Source: an uncultured Eubacteriales bacterium
GTDB taxonomy: Bacteria; Bacillota; Clostridia; Lachnospirales; Lachnospiraceae
NCBI GenBank assembly: GCA_900316115.1
Contig: ONBN01000001.1
Coordinates: forward strand, 42,776 to 106,775
DNA: 64,000 nt
Reading direction: 5' to 3'
Part shown: piece after piece, positions 27,456 through 35,408 of the stretch
Position numbering within the stretch: the first letter of the stretch is position 1
How the letters are laid out: every line of letters begins with the position of its first letter
Notes under the pieces: generated by a model
What the model saw: only the letters and a program-made list of their open reading frames with translations
What the model was told of the DNA's origin: nothing
The model's database searches: none
Translations under genes and position numbers: made by a program

Positions 27456-27652
27456 GTTGCATTAGGCAGAAAAGATATGTTTATATATCAGGGCTTCGTT
27501 TTCGGATTTCTCCCGTGCGCTTATTATATCTGTCATTTGCCAAACTCGCACTTGCGTGCTCAGACACGGCAAATAACAGATAAGCTAGCACGGGTCGAAA
27601 TCTGCGAAAGCCTCGCATGATATATAACACATATGCCTTTCTGCCATGCAAC
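27456..27652. repeat. 197-bp imperfect palindrome (MITE-like or structured RNA)
   Basis: The two arms pair almost end to end. GTTGCATTAGGCAG at the left end matches CTGCCATGCAAC at the right end. Then ATATGTTTATATAT pairs with ATATATAACACATAT, GGGCTTCG...GGATTTCT with CGAAATCTGCGAAAGCC, CCCGTGC (27512-27518) with GCACGGG (27588-27594), and TATCTGTCATTTGCC (27527-27541) with GGCAAATAACAGATA (27568-27582). The centre holds a small GCAC/GTGC hairpin. It contains no gene. It occupies the gap between the nucleoside importer and the lipoprotein gene. Confidence 0.8.
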
Positions 27653-27755
27653 AGATAAGTGTAACATTTTGCCAGTGCGTAGTTTCAGTCACTAAGTGAT
27701 CTGGGGTATTGTGGAAATCGTAATTATATGTGTACTTAAGAAAGGAATTTTGTGA

Positions 27756-29207
27756 ATGATTAAGCGTAAATATCTTGCGGCATGCCTTGTGGCAGCTCTT
27801 TTTGTAGCAGGTTGTGGCAGTAACAGTTCAGAAAAGAAAGAAACAAAGGAAGCAACAGAAACAAAGGGAACAAAAGAAACAGCAGAAGCGACAGAAACAC
27901 CAGAAAAAACAGATACAGATGATAATGCGGAAGCTGATGATAGTGCGGATGAGAGTTCAGATGATGGTGCGGATGTAGATGACACTGCAGATGATGGTGC
28001 AGAAGCAAATGATAGCACAGATGAGGAAGATCAGGAGCTGGCGGATGAAGAGGACAGTGAGGATATAGGGCTGGATGAGGAGGATCTTTCAAAGGTGGTT
28101 CCGGCGGATTATCTGGTTCAGGATGCAGATAAATATGTGACTTTAGGAGAGACGAAAGATCTGGAGGCTGTTCAGTATACATATGAGATCACAGATGATA
28201 TGGTGCAGGATGAGATTGATTCCCAGCTTTCTGAGGCTTCAGAGGAGATTTCCACGGATAAGCCTTCTGTAGATGGAGATACTGTATATTTCACAATGAC
28301 CTACAAAGTGGAAGGTGATGATTCCCAGGATGGTGAGGAAGAAGATTCTTCTGTGATCCTTGGAGAGGAAGATTATGGCGCTGAATTTGATGAGAAACTT
28401 ACAGGTGTATCAGCAGGAGACAAGCTGGATTTTTCCGTTTCGTATGACGATGATATGTGGATGGAGGAATGGGCTGGACAGACTGTAGATTTTTCAGTGG
28501 AAGTTTCAGATGTTGTGCAGGTAGAAGTTCCCGAGTATAATCTGGACTATGTAAAGGAAAATACAGAGTATACCACCCTTGAGGATTATGAGCAGTCCAT
28601 CAGGGAGTATCTGGAGGATGAATATACCAGCAGAAGCTATTATGATGTAACAGAGTCTCTGTTGGAGACGGCTATGGCAAATGCCACATTTGACGGATAT
28701 CCACAGGAACTTTATGATCAGTGCAAAGAGGAGATTCTTTCCAGCTATTCCATGTTTGTGGGAGAGGATAACACCATTGATGATGTGCTTGAGATGTTTG
28801 GTATTACAGATGAGGACGTACAGTCTGAGACAGAGAAGCTTGTGAACAGATATCTGTTTATCAGTGCATATTGTAAGGCGAATAACGTAACTGCAGACGG
28901 TGAGGAATACAAGGATTACGTGACACAGAATGCGGATTATTACGGAGAAGATGCAGCATCCTTCGAGGCTGGTTATACCAGGGAATATCTGGTAGAGAAT
29001 CTGTATGATGAAAAGGTGAAGGAACTGCTGTATGATTCAGCAAAGATCACTGAGAAGCCGTCTACAGAGGCTCCTTCTGAAGAGGCTGAAGCCACAGATG
29101 AAGAAATCGGCGAAGGGGATGACCTGATGCTGGACGAGATCCAGAATGAGGAAGAACTGGCCCAGGATGAAGAGGTGGCAGAAGATACAGCAGACACAGA
29201 AGAATAA
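27756..29207 (+). CDS. Trigger-factor-like lipoprotein (putative extracytoplasmic chaperone/foldase)
   Basis: This 483-aa protein has a lipoprotein signal peptide with lipobox LFVAGC (Cys about residue 20). A very acidic, Thr/Ala/Asp/Glu-rich linker runs from about 25 to 115. The middle resembles the FKBP-like and C-terminal domains of trigger factor (DGDTVYFTMTYKVEG, FDEKLTGVSAGDKLDFSVSY, VDFSVEVSDVVQVEVPEYN, then a helical chaperone-like arm). The end is another acidic tail. The ribosome-binding N-terminal domain of trigger factor is missing, which fits a lipid-anchored protein outside the cell. AAGAAAGGA precedes the ATG. It is probably a folding aid for secreted proteins; the activity is inferred. 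Confidence 0.8.
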   Translation: MIKRKYLAACLVAALFVAGCGSNSSEKKETKEATETKGTKETAEATETPEKTDTDDNAEADDSADESSDDGADVDDTADDGAEANDSTDEEDQELADEEDSEDIGLDEEDLSKVVPADYLVQDADKYVTLGETKDLEAVQYTYEITDDMVQDEIDSQLSEASEEISTDKPSVDGDTVYFTMTYKVEGDDSQDGEEEDSSVILGEEDYGAEFDEKLTGVSAGDKLDFSVSYDDDMWMEEWAGQTVDFSVEVSDVVQVEVPEYNLDYVKENTEYTTLEDYEQSIREYLEDEYTSRSYYDVTESLLETAMANATFDGYPQELYDQCKEEILSSYSMFVGEDNTIDDVLEMFGITDEDVQSETEKLVNRYLFISAYCKANNVTADGEEYKDYVTQNADYYGEDAASFEAGYTREYLVENLYDEKVKELLYDSAKITEKPSTEAPSEEAEATDEEIGEGDDLMLDEIQNEEELAQDEEVAEDTADTEE

Positions 29208-29224
29208 CATATAAAAGATGAATG

Positions 29225-29278
29225 AAAATGACGGTTGTAGTCCCTTGAAGTATCAGGGATAACAGCCGTCATTTTTTT
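29225..29278. terminator. Bidirectional terminator between convergent genes
   Basis: The stem AAAATGACGGTTGT (29225-29238) / ACAGCCGTCATTTT (29262-29275), with an inner TCCCT/AGGGA stem, is followed by T residues on the plus strand and preceded by A residues. It serves the lipoprotein gene and the convergent alarmone synthetase gene, whose stop codon it touches. Confidence 0.88.
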
Positions 29279-29954
29279 ATAAATCGTGAAATTGTCCGAT
29301 CATGTCTTTGATATGCTGCATTTCATTATCCATCTCGATCATGGCATGGGCAGATTCAAGAAGCTCTGCGCTGATCTGTTCATAGCCCTCCATTTCTTCA
29401 ATACCTTTCTTGTAACGCAGCTGATGCTCCAGAGTAGCCCAGAAATCCATCCCATTGGTACGGATCTGGATTTCCGCACGCATAGGTGTTTTACCCTTGG
29501 AAAAGAAAACAGGGATCTCAACGATCATATGATAGCTGCGGTATCCGTTGGGTTTTGGATTCTTTATATAATCCTTGATCTTAAGAACTTTGATATCATC
29601 CTGGCTTGCCAGCAGGTCTGCGACTGTATAAATATCATCAATAAATGCACAGACCACCCGAACACCGGCTACATCGTTCAGCTGTTCCTGGATATTTTCA
29701 GCTGAAAATTCATATCCTAGTTTCTGAAGCTTCCGGTAAATGCTTTCCGGTTTCTTAATTCTTGTCTTAATAAAAGAAATAGGATTTCTTTTATTCTCAA
29801 TGGAAAATTCATCATTCAGTACTTCCAGTTTGGTCCGGAGCTCCCGGATCGTACAGCGGTACATCATCATAAGATCATTAAACTTGACCGCATTTTTAAT
29901 GAATCTTTCCGGATCCGGTGTATCCAGGAAGGGAAGAGTAAGCTTGTTATCCAT
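29277..29954 (-). CDS. Small alarmone synthetase (RelQ/YjbM-type GTP pyrophosphokinase)
   Basis: A 225-aa single-domain RelA/SpoT synthetase that transfers pyrophosphate from ATP to GDP/GTP to make (p)ppGpp. Visible motifs are FIKTRIKKPESIYRKL (substrate-binding basic stretch), DVAGVRVVC, PKPNGYRSYHMIVEIPV (G-loop-like region) and AEIQIRTNGMDFWATLEHQLRYK with the catalytic Glu. There is no hydrolase, TGS or ACT domain, and the length fits the small RelQ class. It is a single gene on the minus strand; an inverted repeat lies 36-79 bases upstream of its start. Confidence 0.92.
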   Translation of the reverse strand: MDNKLTLPFLDTPDPERFIKNAVKFNDLMMMYRCTIRELRTKLEVLNDEFSIENKRNPISFIKTRIKKPESIYRKLQKLGYEFSAENIQEQLNDVAGVRVVCAFIDDIYTVADLLASQDDIKVLKIKDYIKNPKPNGYRSYHMIVEIPVFFSKGKTPMRAEIQIRTNGMDFWATLEHQLRYKKGIEEMEGYEQISAELLESAHAMIEMDNEMQHIKDMIGQFHDL

Positions 29955-29989
29955 ATGTAAATCCCTCTTTTTCAGTATCGTATTTCATT

Positions 29990-30033
29990 GATTACATGGA
30001 CTACGATCTGTTTCACGTAGTCCTGCTGTAATC
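29990..30033 (-). promoter_or_regulatory. Inverted repeat in leader of alarmone synthetase gene
   Basis: GATTACA-T-GGACTACG (29990-30005) pairs with CGTAGTCC-TGC-TGTAATC (30016-30033), a 15-bp interrupted stem. It lies between the start codon and any upstream promoter, so it could fold in the mRNA leader or act as an operator. The remaining bases to 30160 show nothing further. Confidence 0.5.
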
Positions 30034-30175
30034 ATATCATTGTCTTAATTATAAGGGATAGGAGGAACATAGTAAAGTGATTCGTAACTGCTAAATTCCT
30101 GTTTGCCGAAATGTCTTTCTAACTTTCCCTATTTTACAGGCTTTTCAGCCTATGGCCCTATGTCAAGATTTGGTA

Positions 30176-30212
30176 CAAGTTAAAATGAGAAATTTCTCCC
30201 CATTTTAACTTG
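30176..30212. terminator. 12-bp hairpin at end of transposase remnant
   Basis: CAAGTTAAAATG (30176-30187) and CATTTTAACTTG (30201-30212) form a perfect 12-bp stem around the transposase stop codon. The adjacent TGTCAAGATTTGG (from about 30161) looks like the IS end, starting with TG as IS3-family ends do. Confidence 0.55.
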
Positions 30213-30600
30213 CCAGAAGCTCTGCCTTAGTGTGTGTTCTTTCATATGCTCGTTCGAATTCATCTGGTGACATAAAGTCGCAATGGCTGTGAATTCGTTT
30301 CGTGTTGTAAAAAGCTTCCAGATATTCGAAAATCAGACGGTATGCCTGCTTGTAATCGCGAATTTTAAAGCGATTGAGCCATTCACGTTTGATAATAGAA
30401 TGGAAGGATTCAATGCATGCATTATCCCATGGAAACGCTTTATTCGAATAGCTACGCTGCATGTTTTCAGTTGCTTTTTTGTATTCCCGTGCAACATATA
30501 ACATACTGGCTACCACGATCTGAGTGGATGATCAATGGTTGATCGATATCTCGGCGTGCTTTGGCTTTGTTTATAGTATCAATCACGCAGGATAATATAA
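30205..30600 (-). pseudogene. IS3-family transposase OrfB, frameshifted C-terminal remnant
   Basis: The 3' part of an IS3/IS150-type OrfB integrase. On the minus strand, one frame gives SCVIDTINKAKARRDIDQ then IIHSDRGSQYV (a retroviral-integrase DDE motif). The frame then shifts, and the other frame continues AREYKKATENMQRSYS, PWDNACIESFHSIIKREW (the catalytic Glu region) and FYNTKRIHSHCDFMSPDEFE. Everything upstream of about 30600, including OrfA and the first catalytic Asp, is missing. It is therefore an inactive fragment. It marks one edge of the AT-rich accessory segment. Confidence 0.88.
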
Positions 30601-30650
30601 CGAAAAAACAACATCATCTCCCAATATTGTATGATTACAGAAAGTAGAAA

Positions 30651-31562
30651 TTAAGAAAGTCCCTCTGTTTTCTTCTTTCTGTATTCATTTGGACTCATAT
30701 GATAATATTGTCTAAACTTCCGGCAGAAATAGCCAGAACTTGTAAATCCGGTTTCTTCTGCAATAGAAGAAACCGATTTTTGAGTGGTATAAAGTTGTTC
30801 GGCAGCCTGTGCTAGTCTGTATTGAATCAGATATGCTACCGGAGAACAGTGGATGCCAGATTGAAAAATGTGTAAAGCTCCACTTTTGCTGATAGATGCC
30901 GATGCCGCAATCGTCTCCAATGTAATCTCTTCCATGTAGTGATCATGAATATACTGCATCATAGCTTGTAGCCTTGCTTGTTTGTGATTTAATCGATGAA
31001 TACTGTTAGAATCAGAAGTCCAGTCTATATTTGTTTGCAATATGTTCCAAAGCTGAAATAAAAGTTGTATAGTACATAATTCATTATCCGGCTTAGTTTC
31101 CTGAATGGTACAAATTTGTGACAAAAGTTGTAGCACTTGTTCTCCAAATGTGTTGGATGGACTGAATACTTGATATGTAACAGATGAGTTTATCACAGGA
31201 AGAATATATTTTTCGTAAATGAAGCTATTTTCGGGTGCTAATAGAGTTGGCGAAAAAACAATATTTGGTGCAAATGTACTGCTTTGTGCTTCAAAACGAT
31301 GCAGGACACCACTATTGATAAATATGCCGCAACCTTTATGTAGTTCTATTTTACTTGTCCCTATAAGGCAGAGCGCGGTACCTTCAGCAATATAAAGAAA
31401 TTCTAATTCATGATGCCAATGCCAGTCAATGCGATGGAAGTCAAATTTCCAAATATTATCAGGATAGTATGCAAATGGATAACGATTGCGGCCATGCTGG
31501 ATGGTTTCTCGTAGTGTTTCATCTGTAGTTATCTTAAAAGTCTCCATGGTATATTTCCTCAT
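30651..31562 (-). CDS. AraC family transcriptional regulator (cupin + HTH)
   Basis: A 303-aa regulator with an N-terminal cupin (IDWHWHHELEFLYIAEGTALCLIG, GVLHRFEA) and a C-terminal AraC domain (ITLETIAASASISKSGALHIFQSG, YRLAQAAEQLYTTQKSVSSIAEETGFTSSGYFCRKFRQYY). It is divergent from the MFS gene, with 102 AT-rich bases between them. Base composition is more AT-rich than the flanking backbone, which suggests transfer. It probably controls the MFS and DUF1349 genes in response to the transported compound. Confidence 0.9.
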   Translation of the reverse strand: MRKYTMETFKITTDETLRETIQHGRNRYPFAYYPDNIWKFDFHRIDWHWHHELEFLYIAEGTALCLIGTSKIELHKGCGIFINSGVLHRFEAQSSTFAPNIVFSPTLLAPENSFIYEKYILPVINSSVTYQVFSPSNTFGEQVLQLLSQICTIQETKPDNELCTIQLLFQLWNILQTNIDWTSDSNSIHRLNHKQARLQAMMQYIHDHYMEEITLETIAASASISKSGALHIFQSGIHCSPVAYLIQYRLAQAAEQLYTTQKSVSSIAEETGFTSSGYFCRKFRQYYHMSPNEYRKKKTEGLS

Positions 31563-31664
31563 AAATAATAAAATTTGTTATATTGTACCATAAATATATG
31601 ATTTTATACAATGACTAGATATAAAATATACGATATAATTATATTTAGGATAAAGGAGGACAAA

Positions 31665-32876
31665 ATGAAAAACCAATATAATAAGACAATTACAGCCTGT
31701 TTTGTAGGCTATATTGTACAAGCGATCGTTAATAATTTTACACCACTGCTTTTTTTGTTTTTTCAGAAATGCTATCATATTCCAATTTCCCAAATTACAT
31801 TGTTAGTAACTTTTAATTTTGGGATACAACTACTGGTTGATCTTCTTTCTGTCAGATTTGTTGATAAAATAGGATATCGGATATCAATGATTATAGCTCA
31901 TGTTCTAGCAGCCGCAGGATTACTCCTTCTTACAGTTTTACCAGAGATTTTACCAGTTTCCTTTATTGGAATTTTGATTGCTGTAATGATCTATGCGGTA
32001 GGTGGTGGGCTTTTGGAAGTCCTGGTCAGTCCAGTTGTTGAGGCTTGCCCGTCCGACAATAAGGAAAAAGCAATGAGCCTGCTGCATTCTTTTTATTGCT
32101 GGGGACACGCCGGAGTTGTACTCATATCAACAGTGTTCTTTTATGTAGTCGGTATAGATAACTGGAAAATATTAGCCATTATTTGGGCGGTTATTCCAAT
32201 TGGAAATGCTTTTGTTTTTTCAAAAGTTCCCATTGCACCATTGCTTGAGGATGGAGATACCGGACTTAGATTAAAAGAATTGTTTCAGATGAAAATTTTT
32301 TGGATATTGTTGATTATGATGATATGTGCAGGAGCAAGTGAGCAAGCAGTAAGTCAATGGGCCTCTGCTTTTGCGGAAAAAGGTCTTGGAATTTCAAAGG
32401 CAGCCGGTGACTTAGCAGGGCCGATGGCATTTGCGGTTCTAATGGGAATATCAAGATTGTTTTATGGTAAGTATGGCGACCGTATCAATTTGGAACACTT
32501 TATGATTTATAGTAGTTTTTTATGTATTTTATCCTATTTAGGGATTTCATTATTCTCGATTCCACTATTAAACCTGATTGCCTGCGCAGTCTGTGGACTT
32601 TCAGTTGGAATCATGTGGCCTGGAACTTTCAGCAAGGCGTCAGCAGCTTTGCCTAAAGGTGGAACAGCCATGTTTGCATTGCTGGCATTAGGTGGAGATA
32701 TAGGTTGTTCAGGAGGTCCTACATTGGTTGGAATGGTCTCAGGAGCTTTGGGGGATAACCTAAAGATGGGAATTTTGGCAGGAATTATTTTTCCAGTATT
32801 GCTGCTTATAGGAATCATTCTTTGCAGAAAACAAAAGAAAATTACTAATTATAATATAGCGAAAAGTAGGCACTAA
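31665..32876 (+). CDS. MFS transporter (sugar-type)
   Basis: A 403-aa major facilitator with about twelve hydrophobic segments and a short internal loop. It begins NKTITACFVGYIVQAIVNNF; the second half has GISRLFYGKYGDR, the usual loop motif after TM8, and VCGLSVGIMWPGTFS. The layout resembles the FucP/NarK-like sugar branch, but the substrate is unknown. The frame extends upstream to 31611, but the ATG at 31665 has AAAGGAGG 5 bases upstream. It is transcribed divergently from the AraC gene and precedes a DUF1349 gene. Confidence 0.88.
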   Translation: MKNQYNKTITACFVGYIVQAIVNNFTPLLFLFFQKCYHIPISQITLLVTFNFGIQLLVDLLSVRFVDKIGYRISMIIAHVLAAAGLLLLTVLPEILPVSFIGILIAVMIYAVGGGLLEVLVSPVVEACPSDNKEKAMSLLHSFYCWGHAGVVLISTVFFYVVGIDNWKILAIIWAVIPIGNAFVFSKVPIAPLLEDGDTGLRLKELFQMKIFWILLIMMICAGASEQAVSQWASAFAEKGLGISKAAGDLAGPMAFAVLMGISRLFYGKYGDRINLEHFMIYSSFLCILSYLGISLFSIPLLNLIACAVCGLSVGIMWPGTFSKASAALPKGGTAMFALLALGGDIGCSGGPTLVGMVSGALGDNLKMGILAGIIFPVLLLIGIILCRKQKKITNYNIAKSRH

Positions 32877-32919
32877 ATATAGCTGCTTATTAAAATGAAA
32901 AAGAAAGTGAAGAAAAAAG

Positions 32920-33519
32920 ATGGAATTTTTGAAAAACAATCCTAAATGGATACGTCAACCAAAGCAGGTACAAATTAGTGAGGATAAAGTTGTAATTCTT
33001 ACGGAAAGGGGTACCGACTTATGGGCACGCACTTATTATGGTTTTCAAAATGATAATGCTCCAGTATTTCAAGTTGAAACAACAGACAAGTACTTTTCTT
33101 TTATTGTTAAAACAGAGTTCGAGAGTACCTGTCGTTTTGACCAGTGTGGTGTGGCTATGTATTTAAATAGTGATAACTGGTTTAAGGCATCTATAGAATA
33201 TGAAAATGAAAAAATACAGCGATTGGGAAGCGTTGTAACCAATCATGGATATTCTGACCGGGCAACAACAGATATATCCTCTGATATTAAAAGTATGTGG
33301 TATCGTTTTTCACGAAGGCACAGTGACTACTGTATTGAATGCAGTGAGGATGGCATAAATTTCAGACAAATGCGTATTTTCCATATGTGGGAAGGTGCAG
33401 AAAAAATTACTTATGGAATATATGCATGCAGCCCGACAGAAGGCTCATATAAGGCAACATTTTCAAATATGCAGATTACGGAATGTAAATGGGAATCAGA
33501 TGCAGACTGGCATGATTGA
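32920..33519 (+). CDS. DUF1349 domain protein (concanavalin-like fold)
   Basis: A 199-aa soluble protein of the DUF1349 family, predicted to have a concanavalin A-like beta-sandwich. Recognisable stretches are FSFIVKTEFESTCRFDQCGVAMYLNSDNWFKASIEYEN, SDIKSMWYRFSRRHSDYCIECSEDGINF and YGIYACSPTEGSYKATFSN. No signal peptide is present. It follows the MFS gene by 43 bases with a weak AAGTGAAGAAA site. Proteins of this family often bind or process sugars, so a role in handling the imported compound is plausible but unproven. Confidence 0.85.
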   Translation: MEFLKNNPKWIRQPKQVQISEDKVVILTERGTDLWARTYYGFQNDNAPVFQVETTDKYFSFIVKTEFESTCRFDQCGVAMYLNSDNWFKASIEYENEKIQRLGSVVTNHGYSDRATTDISSDIKSMWYRFSRRHSDYCIECSEDGINFRQMRIFHMWEGAEKITYGIYACSPTEGSYKATFSNMQITECKWESDADWHD

Positions 33520-33589
33520 TGATATGATTTCTAAAGATAAATCTCATATGAGAATCATTATCAGTTAAATTGAATAATAAATATAAGTC

Positions 33590-33633
33590 AAAAATAATCC
33601 TCGAAAATTTTAGAATTTTTGGGGATTATTTTT
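33590..33633 (+). terminator. Terminator after DUF1349 gene
   Basis: AAAAATAATCC (33590-33600) pairs with GGATTATTTTT (33623-33633), with a T run within the 3' arm. It ends the MFS-DUF1349 unit. Confidence 0.75.
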
Positions 33634-33653
33634 GCGCCCGGCGGCGCACGTTT

Positions 33654-33737
33654 CTAAGTATGACGGACATAGCCCGCAGAGGTGTAAACATCAATACTAT
33701 TTCGATGTGGATTATATTCTGCAAATATTGTTCTCAT
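33654..33737 (-). pseudogene. DUF6061-like small protein, truncated remnant
   Basis: A 27-codon minus-strand frame (MRTIFAEYNPHR..., ending GYVRHT) has a good AAGGATAAGGAG site. From memory its first 23 residues match the start of a small protein family (DUF6061) that travels with integrative conjugative elements, where the protein continues for about 50 more residues. Here it stops after a few non-matching residues, next to a GC-rich scar (CCCGGCGGCGCACG). It is probably the broken edge of a former conjugative element. The rest of 33520-34096 shows no convincing gene. Confidence 0.45.
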
Positions 33738-34096
33738 TGTATCATATCTCCTTATCCTTCAATCGTCAGTTACAAAAATCAGAAGCATTTCAATCAGTTC
33801 ATCATGTCGCTTTTATTTTGTGTTATACTGTTTTATAGGATTTTCTTGCCCTTGTATTTGCCCTTATCAGAGTTCGTAAACACTGGTGGGACGATATAAC
33901 ACAAGGGAAACAATAAGGGAAAATTCGCTTGCGACAAACTTAGTGTTTTCAATGGATTGAGAGATATTTGATAACAATATATAACAGTTATTAAATCCCT
34001 TGGAATAGATGAAATCTCAATTCCAGTTTTTGTAAAGAACTGAAATGAACGTAACAGGTTTATGACCGTGTGCAGACTTTCTACACCCGGATTTTG

Positions 34097-34125
34097 TTTA
34101 CTTTTCAAGGTTTTTCAGATATAAT
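34097..34125 (+). promoter_or_regulatory. Sigma-A promoter of pfp operon
   Basis: TTTACT (34097-34102), a 17-base spacer and TATAAT (34120-34125), 41 bases before the pfp start. Confidence 0.78.
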
Positions 34126-34166
34126 AGGGAAGCTGGTTTTACAGATCATAAGAAGGAGGCTATGAT

Positions 34167-35393
34167 ATGGACAGAAAAAATCTGATCGTTGGACAGTCAG
34201 GAGGACCTACAGCTGTGATCAACAGCAGTCTTTATGGTGTTGTGAGAGAGGGTAGAGATCAGGCAGCTGTTGACCGTATTTATGGAATGGTAAATGGAAT
34301 TGAGGGATTTCTGAAGGGACAGGTTCTGGATTTTGAAGTGGCGCTTCCGGGGGAAGCTGTGGAAACACTGAAATATACACCTGGGGCATATCTTGGCTCC
34401 TGCAGGTACAAGCTGCCTGAGGATCTGGATGATCTGGTATACAAGCAGATCTTTGCCAGTTTTCATGATATGAATATCGGGTATTTTGTATATATAGGCG
34501 GCAATGACTCCATGGATACAGTAAGTAAGCTGTCACGGTATGGAGAGAGGATTGGCAGTGATGTGCGGATCATGGGTATTCCCAAGACCATTGACAATGA
34601 TCTGGTGAAAACAGATCATACACCAGGATATGGAAGTGCTGCCAGATATGTGGCATCTACTGTGCGTGAGATCGTTATTGATGCCAGTGTTTATGAGAAA
34701 AAATCAGTTACGATTGTTGAGATCATGGGACGCCACGCAGGGTGGCTGACTGCTGCTTCCGTGCTTGCAAGAAAGTTTTCAGGAGATAATCCACTTCTTG
34801 TGTATTTGCCGGAAAGGGCTTTTGATACAGAAAAATTCCTGAAAGATGTGGGAAATGCATTTGATACGAACTGCAATGTGGTTGTATGCGTATCCGAAGG
34901 GATCAGGGACGAAAAAGGAACCTTTATCTGTGAATATGAAAATGATGTATGCACCGACAATTTCGGGCACAAAATGCTTACAGGCTGCGGAAAATATCTG
35001 GAAAATCTGGTACGCAGCCGCCTTCAGGTAAAGGTAAGGTCTGTAGAACTGAATGTAAATCAAAGATGTTCTACAGCTATGCTCTCAGCTGCAGACCAGA
35101 AAGAGGCTATGGAAGCCGGAGCATTTGGAGTAAAAGCAGCAGTACAGGGCGAAACAGGAAAAATGGTATCCTTTATAAGAGACAGCGAAAAGGATGAATA
35201 CGTACTGAATTATGGGCTGGAAGATGTAAATGAGATCTGTAATAAGGAAAAGGCAGTTCCACTTTCATGGATCGCAGAATCTGGCAATGATATGACAGAA
35301 GCCTTTGTACAGTATGCAATGCCTTTGATCCAGGGAGCGGTTCCCCTTCCATTGGATGAAAATGGCCTTCCTCTTTTCGCATACAGAAAATAA
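34167..35393 (+). CDS. pfp: 6-phosphofructokinase, PPi-dependent type
   Basis: A 408-aa phosphofructokinase of the long clade. GQSGGPTAVINSS starts the nucleotide/PPi site. The active site reads GGNDS (111-115) and PKTIDND (139-145). Lys in the place of the Gly of ATP-dependent enzymes (PGTIDND) and the altered GGDGS motif are the known marks of pyrophosphate-dependent PFK. GRHAGWLTAA is the fructose-6-phosphate region. AGAAGGAGG lies upstream. It catalyses the reversible phosphorylation of fructose 6-phosphate in glycolysis. It lies just before the MATE gene, probably in one transcript. Confidence 0.93.
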   Translation: MDRKNLIVGQSGGPTAVINSSLYGVVREGRDQAAVDRIYGMVNGIEGFLKGQVLDFEVALPGEAVETLKYTPGAYLGSCRYKLPEDLDDLVYKQIFASFHDMNIGYFVYIGGNDSMDTVSKLSRYGERIGSDVRIMGIPKTIDNDLVKTDHTPGYGSAARYVASTVREIVIDASVYEKKSVTIVEIMGRHAGWLTAASVLARKFSGDNPLLVYLPERAFDTEKFLKDVGNAFDTNCNVVVCVSEGIRDEKGTFICEYENDVCTDNFGHKMLTGCGKYLENLVRSRLQVKVRSVELNVNQRCSTAMLSAADQKEAMEAGAFGVKAAVQGETGKMVSFIRDSEKDEYVLNYGLEDVNEICNKEKAVPLSWIAESGNDMTEAFVQYAMPLIQGAVPLPLDENGLPLFAYRK

Positions 35394-35408
35394 GAAAGGT
35401 TTTTGTTT

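Noticed and set aside
27320-27583. Open frame of 87 codons upstream of the lipoprotein gene
   Set aside because: It covers the importer terminator and the left arm of the palindrome; no ribosome site.
33570-33899. Plus-strand open frame of 109 codons after the DUF1349 gene
   Set aside because: It runs through the terminator hairpin and opposite the DUF6061-like remnant; composition does not look coding.
33833-34108. Minus-strand open frame of 91 codons before pfp
   Set aside because: No ribosome site or recognisable domain, and it runs close to the pfp promoter; probably non-coding.
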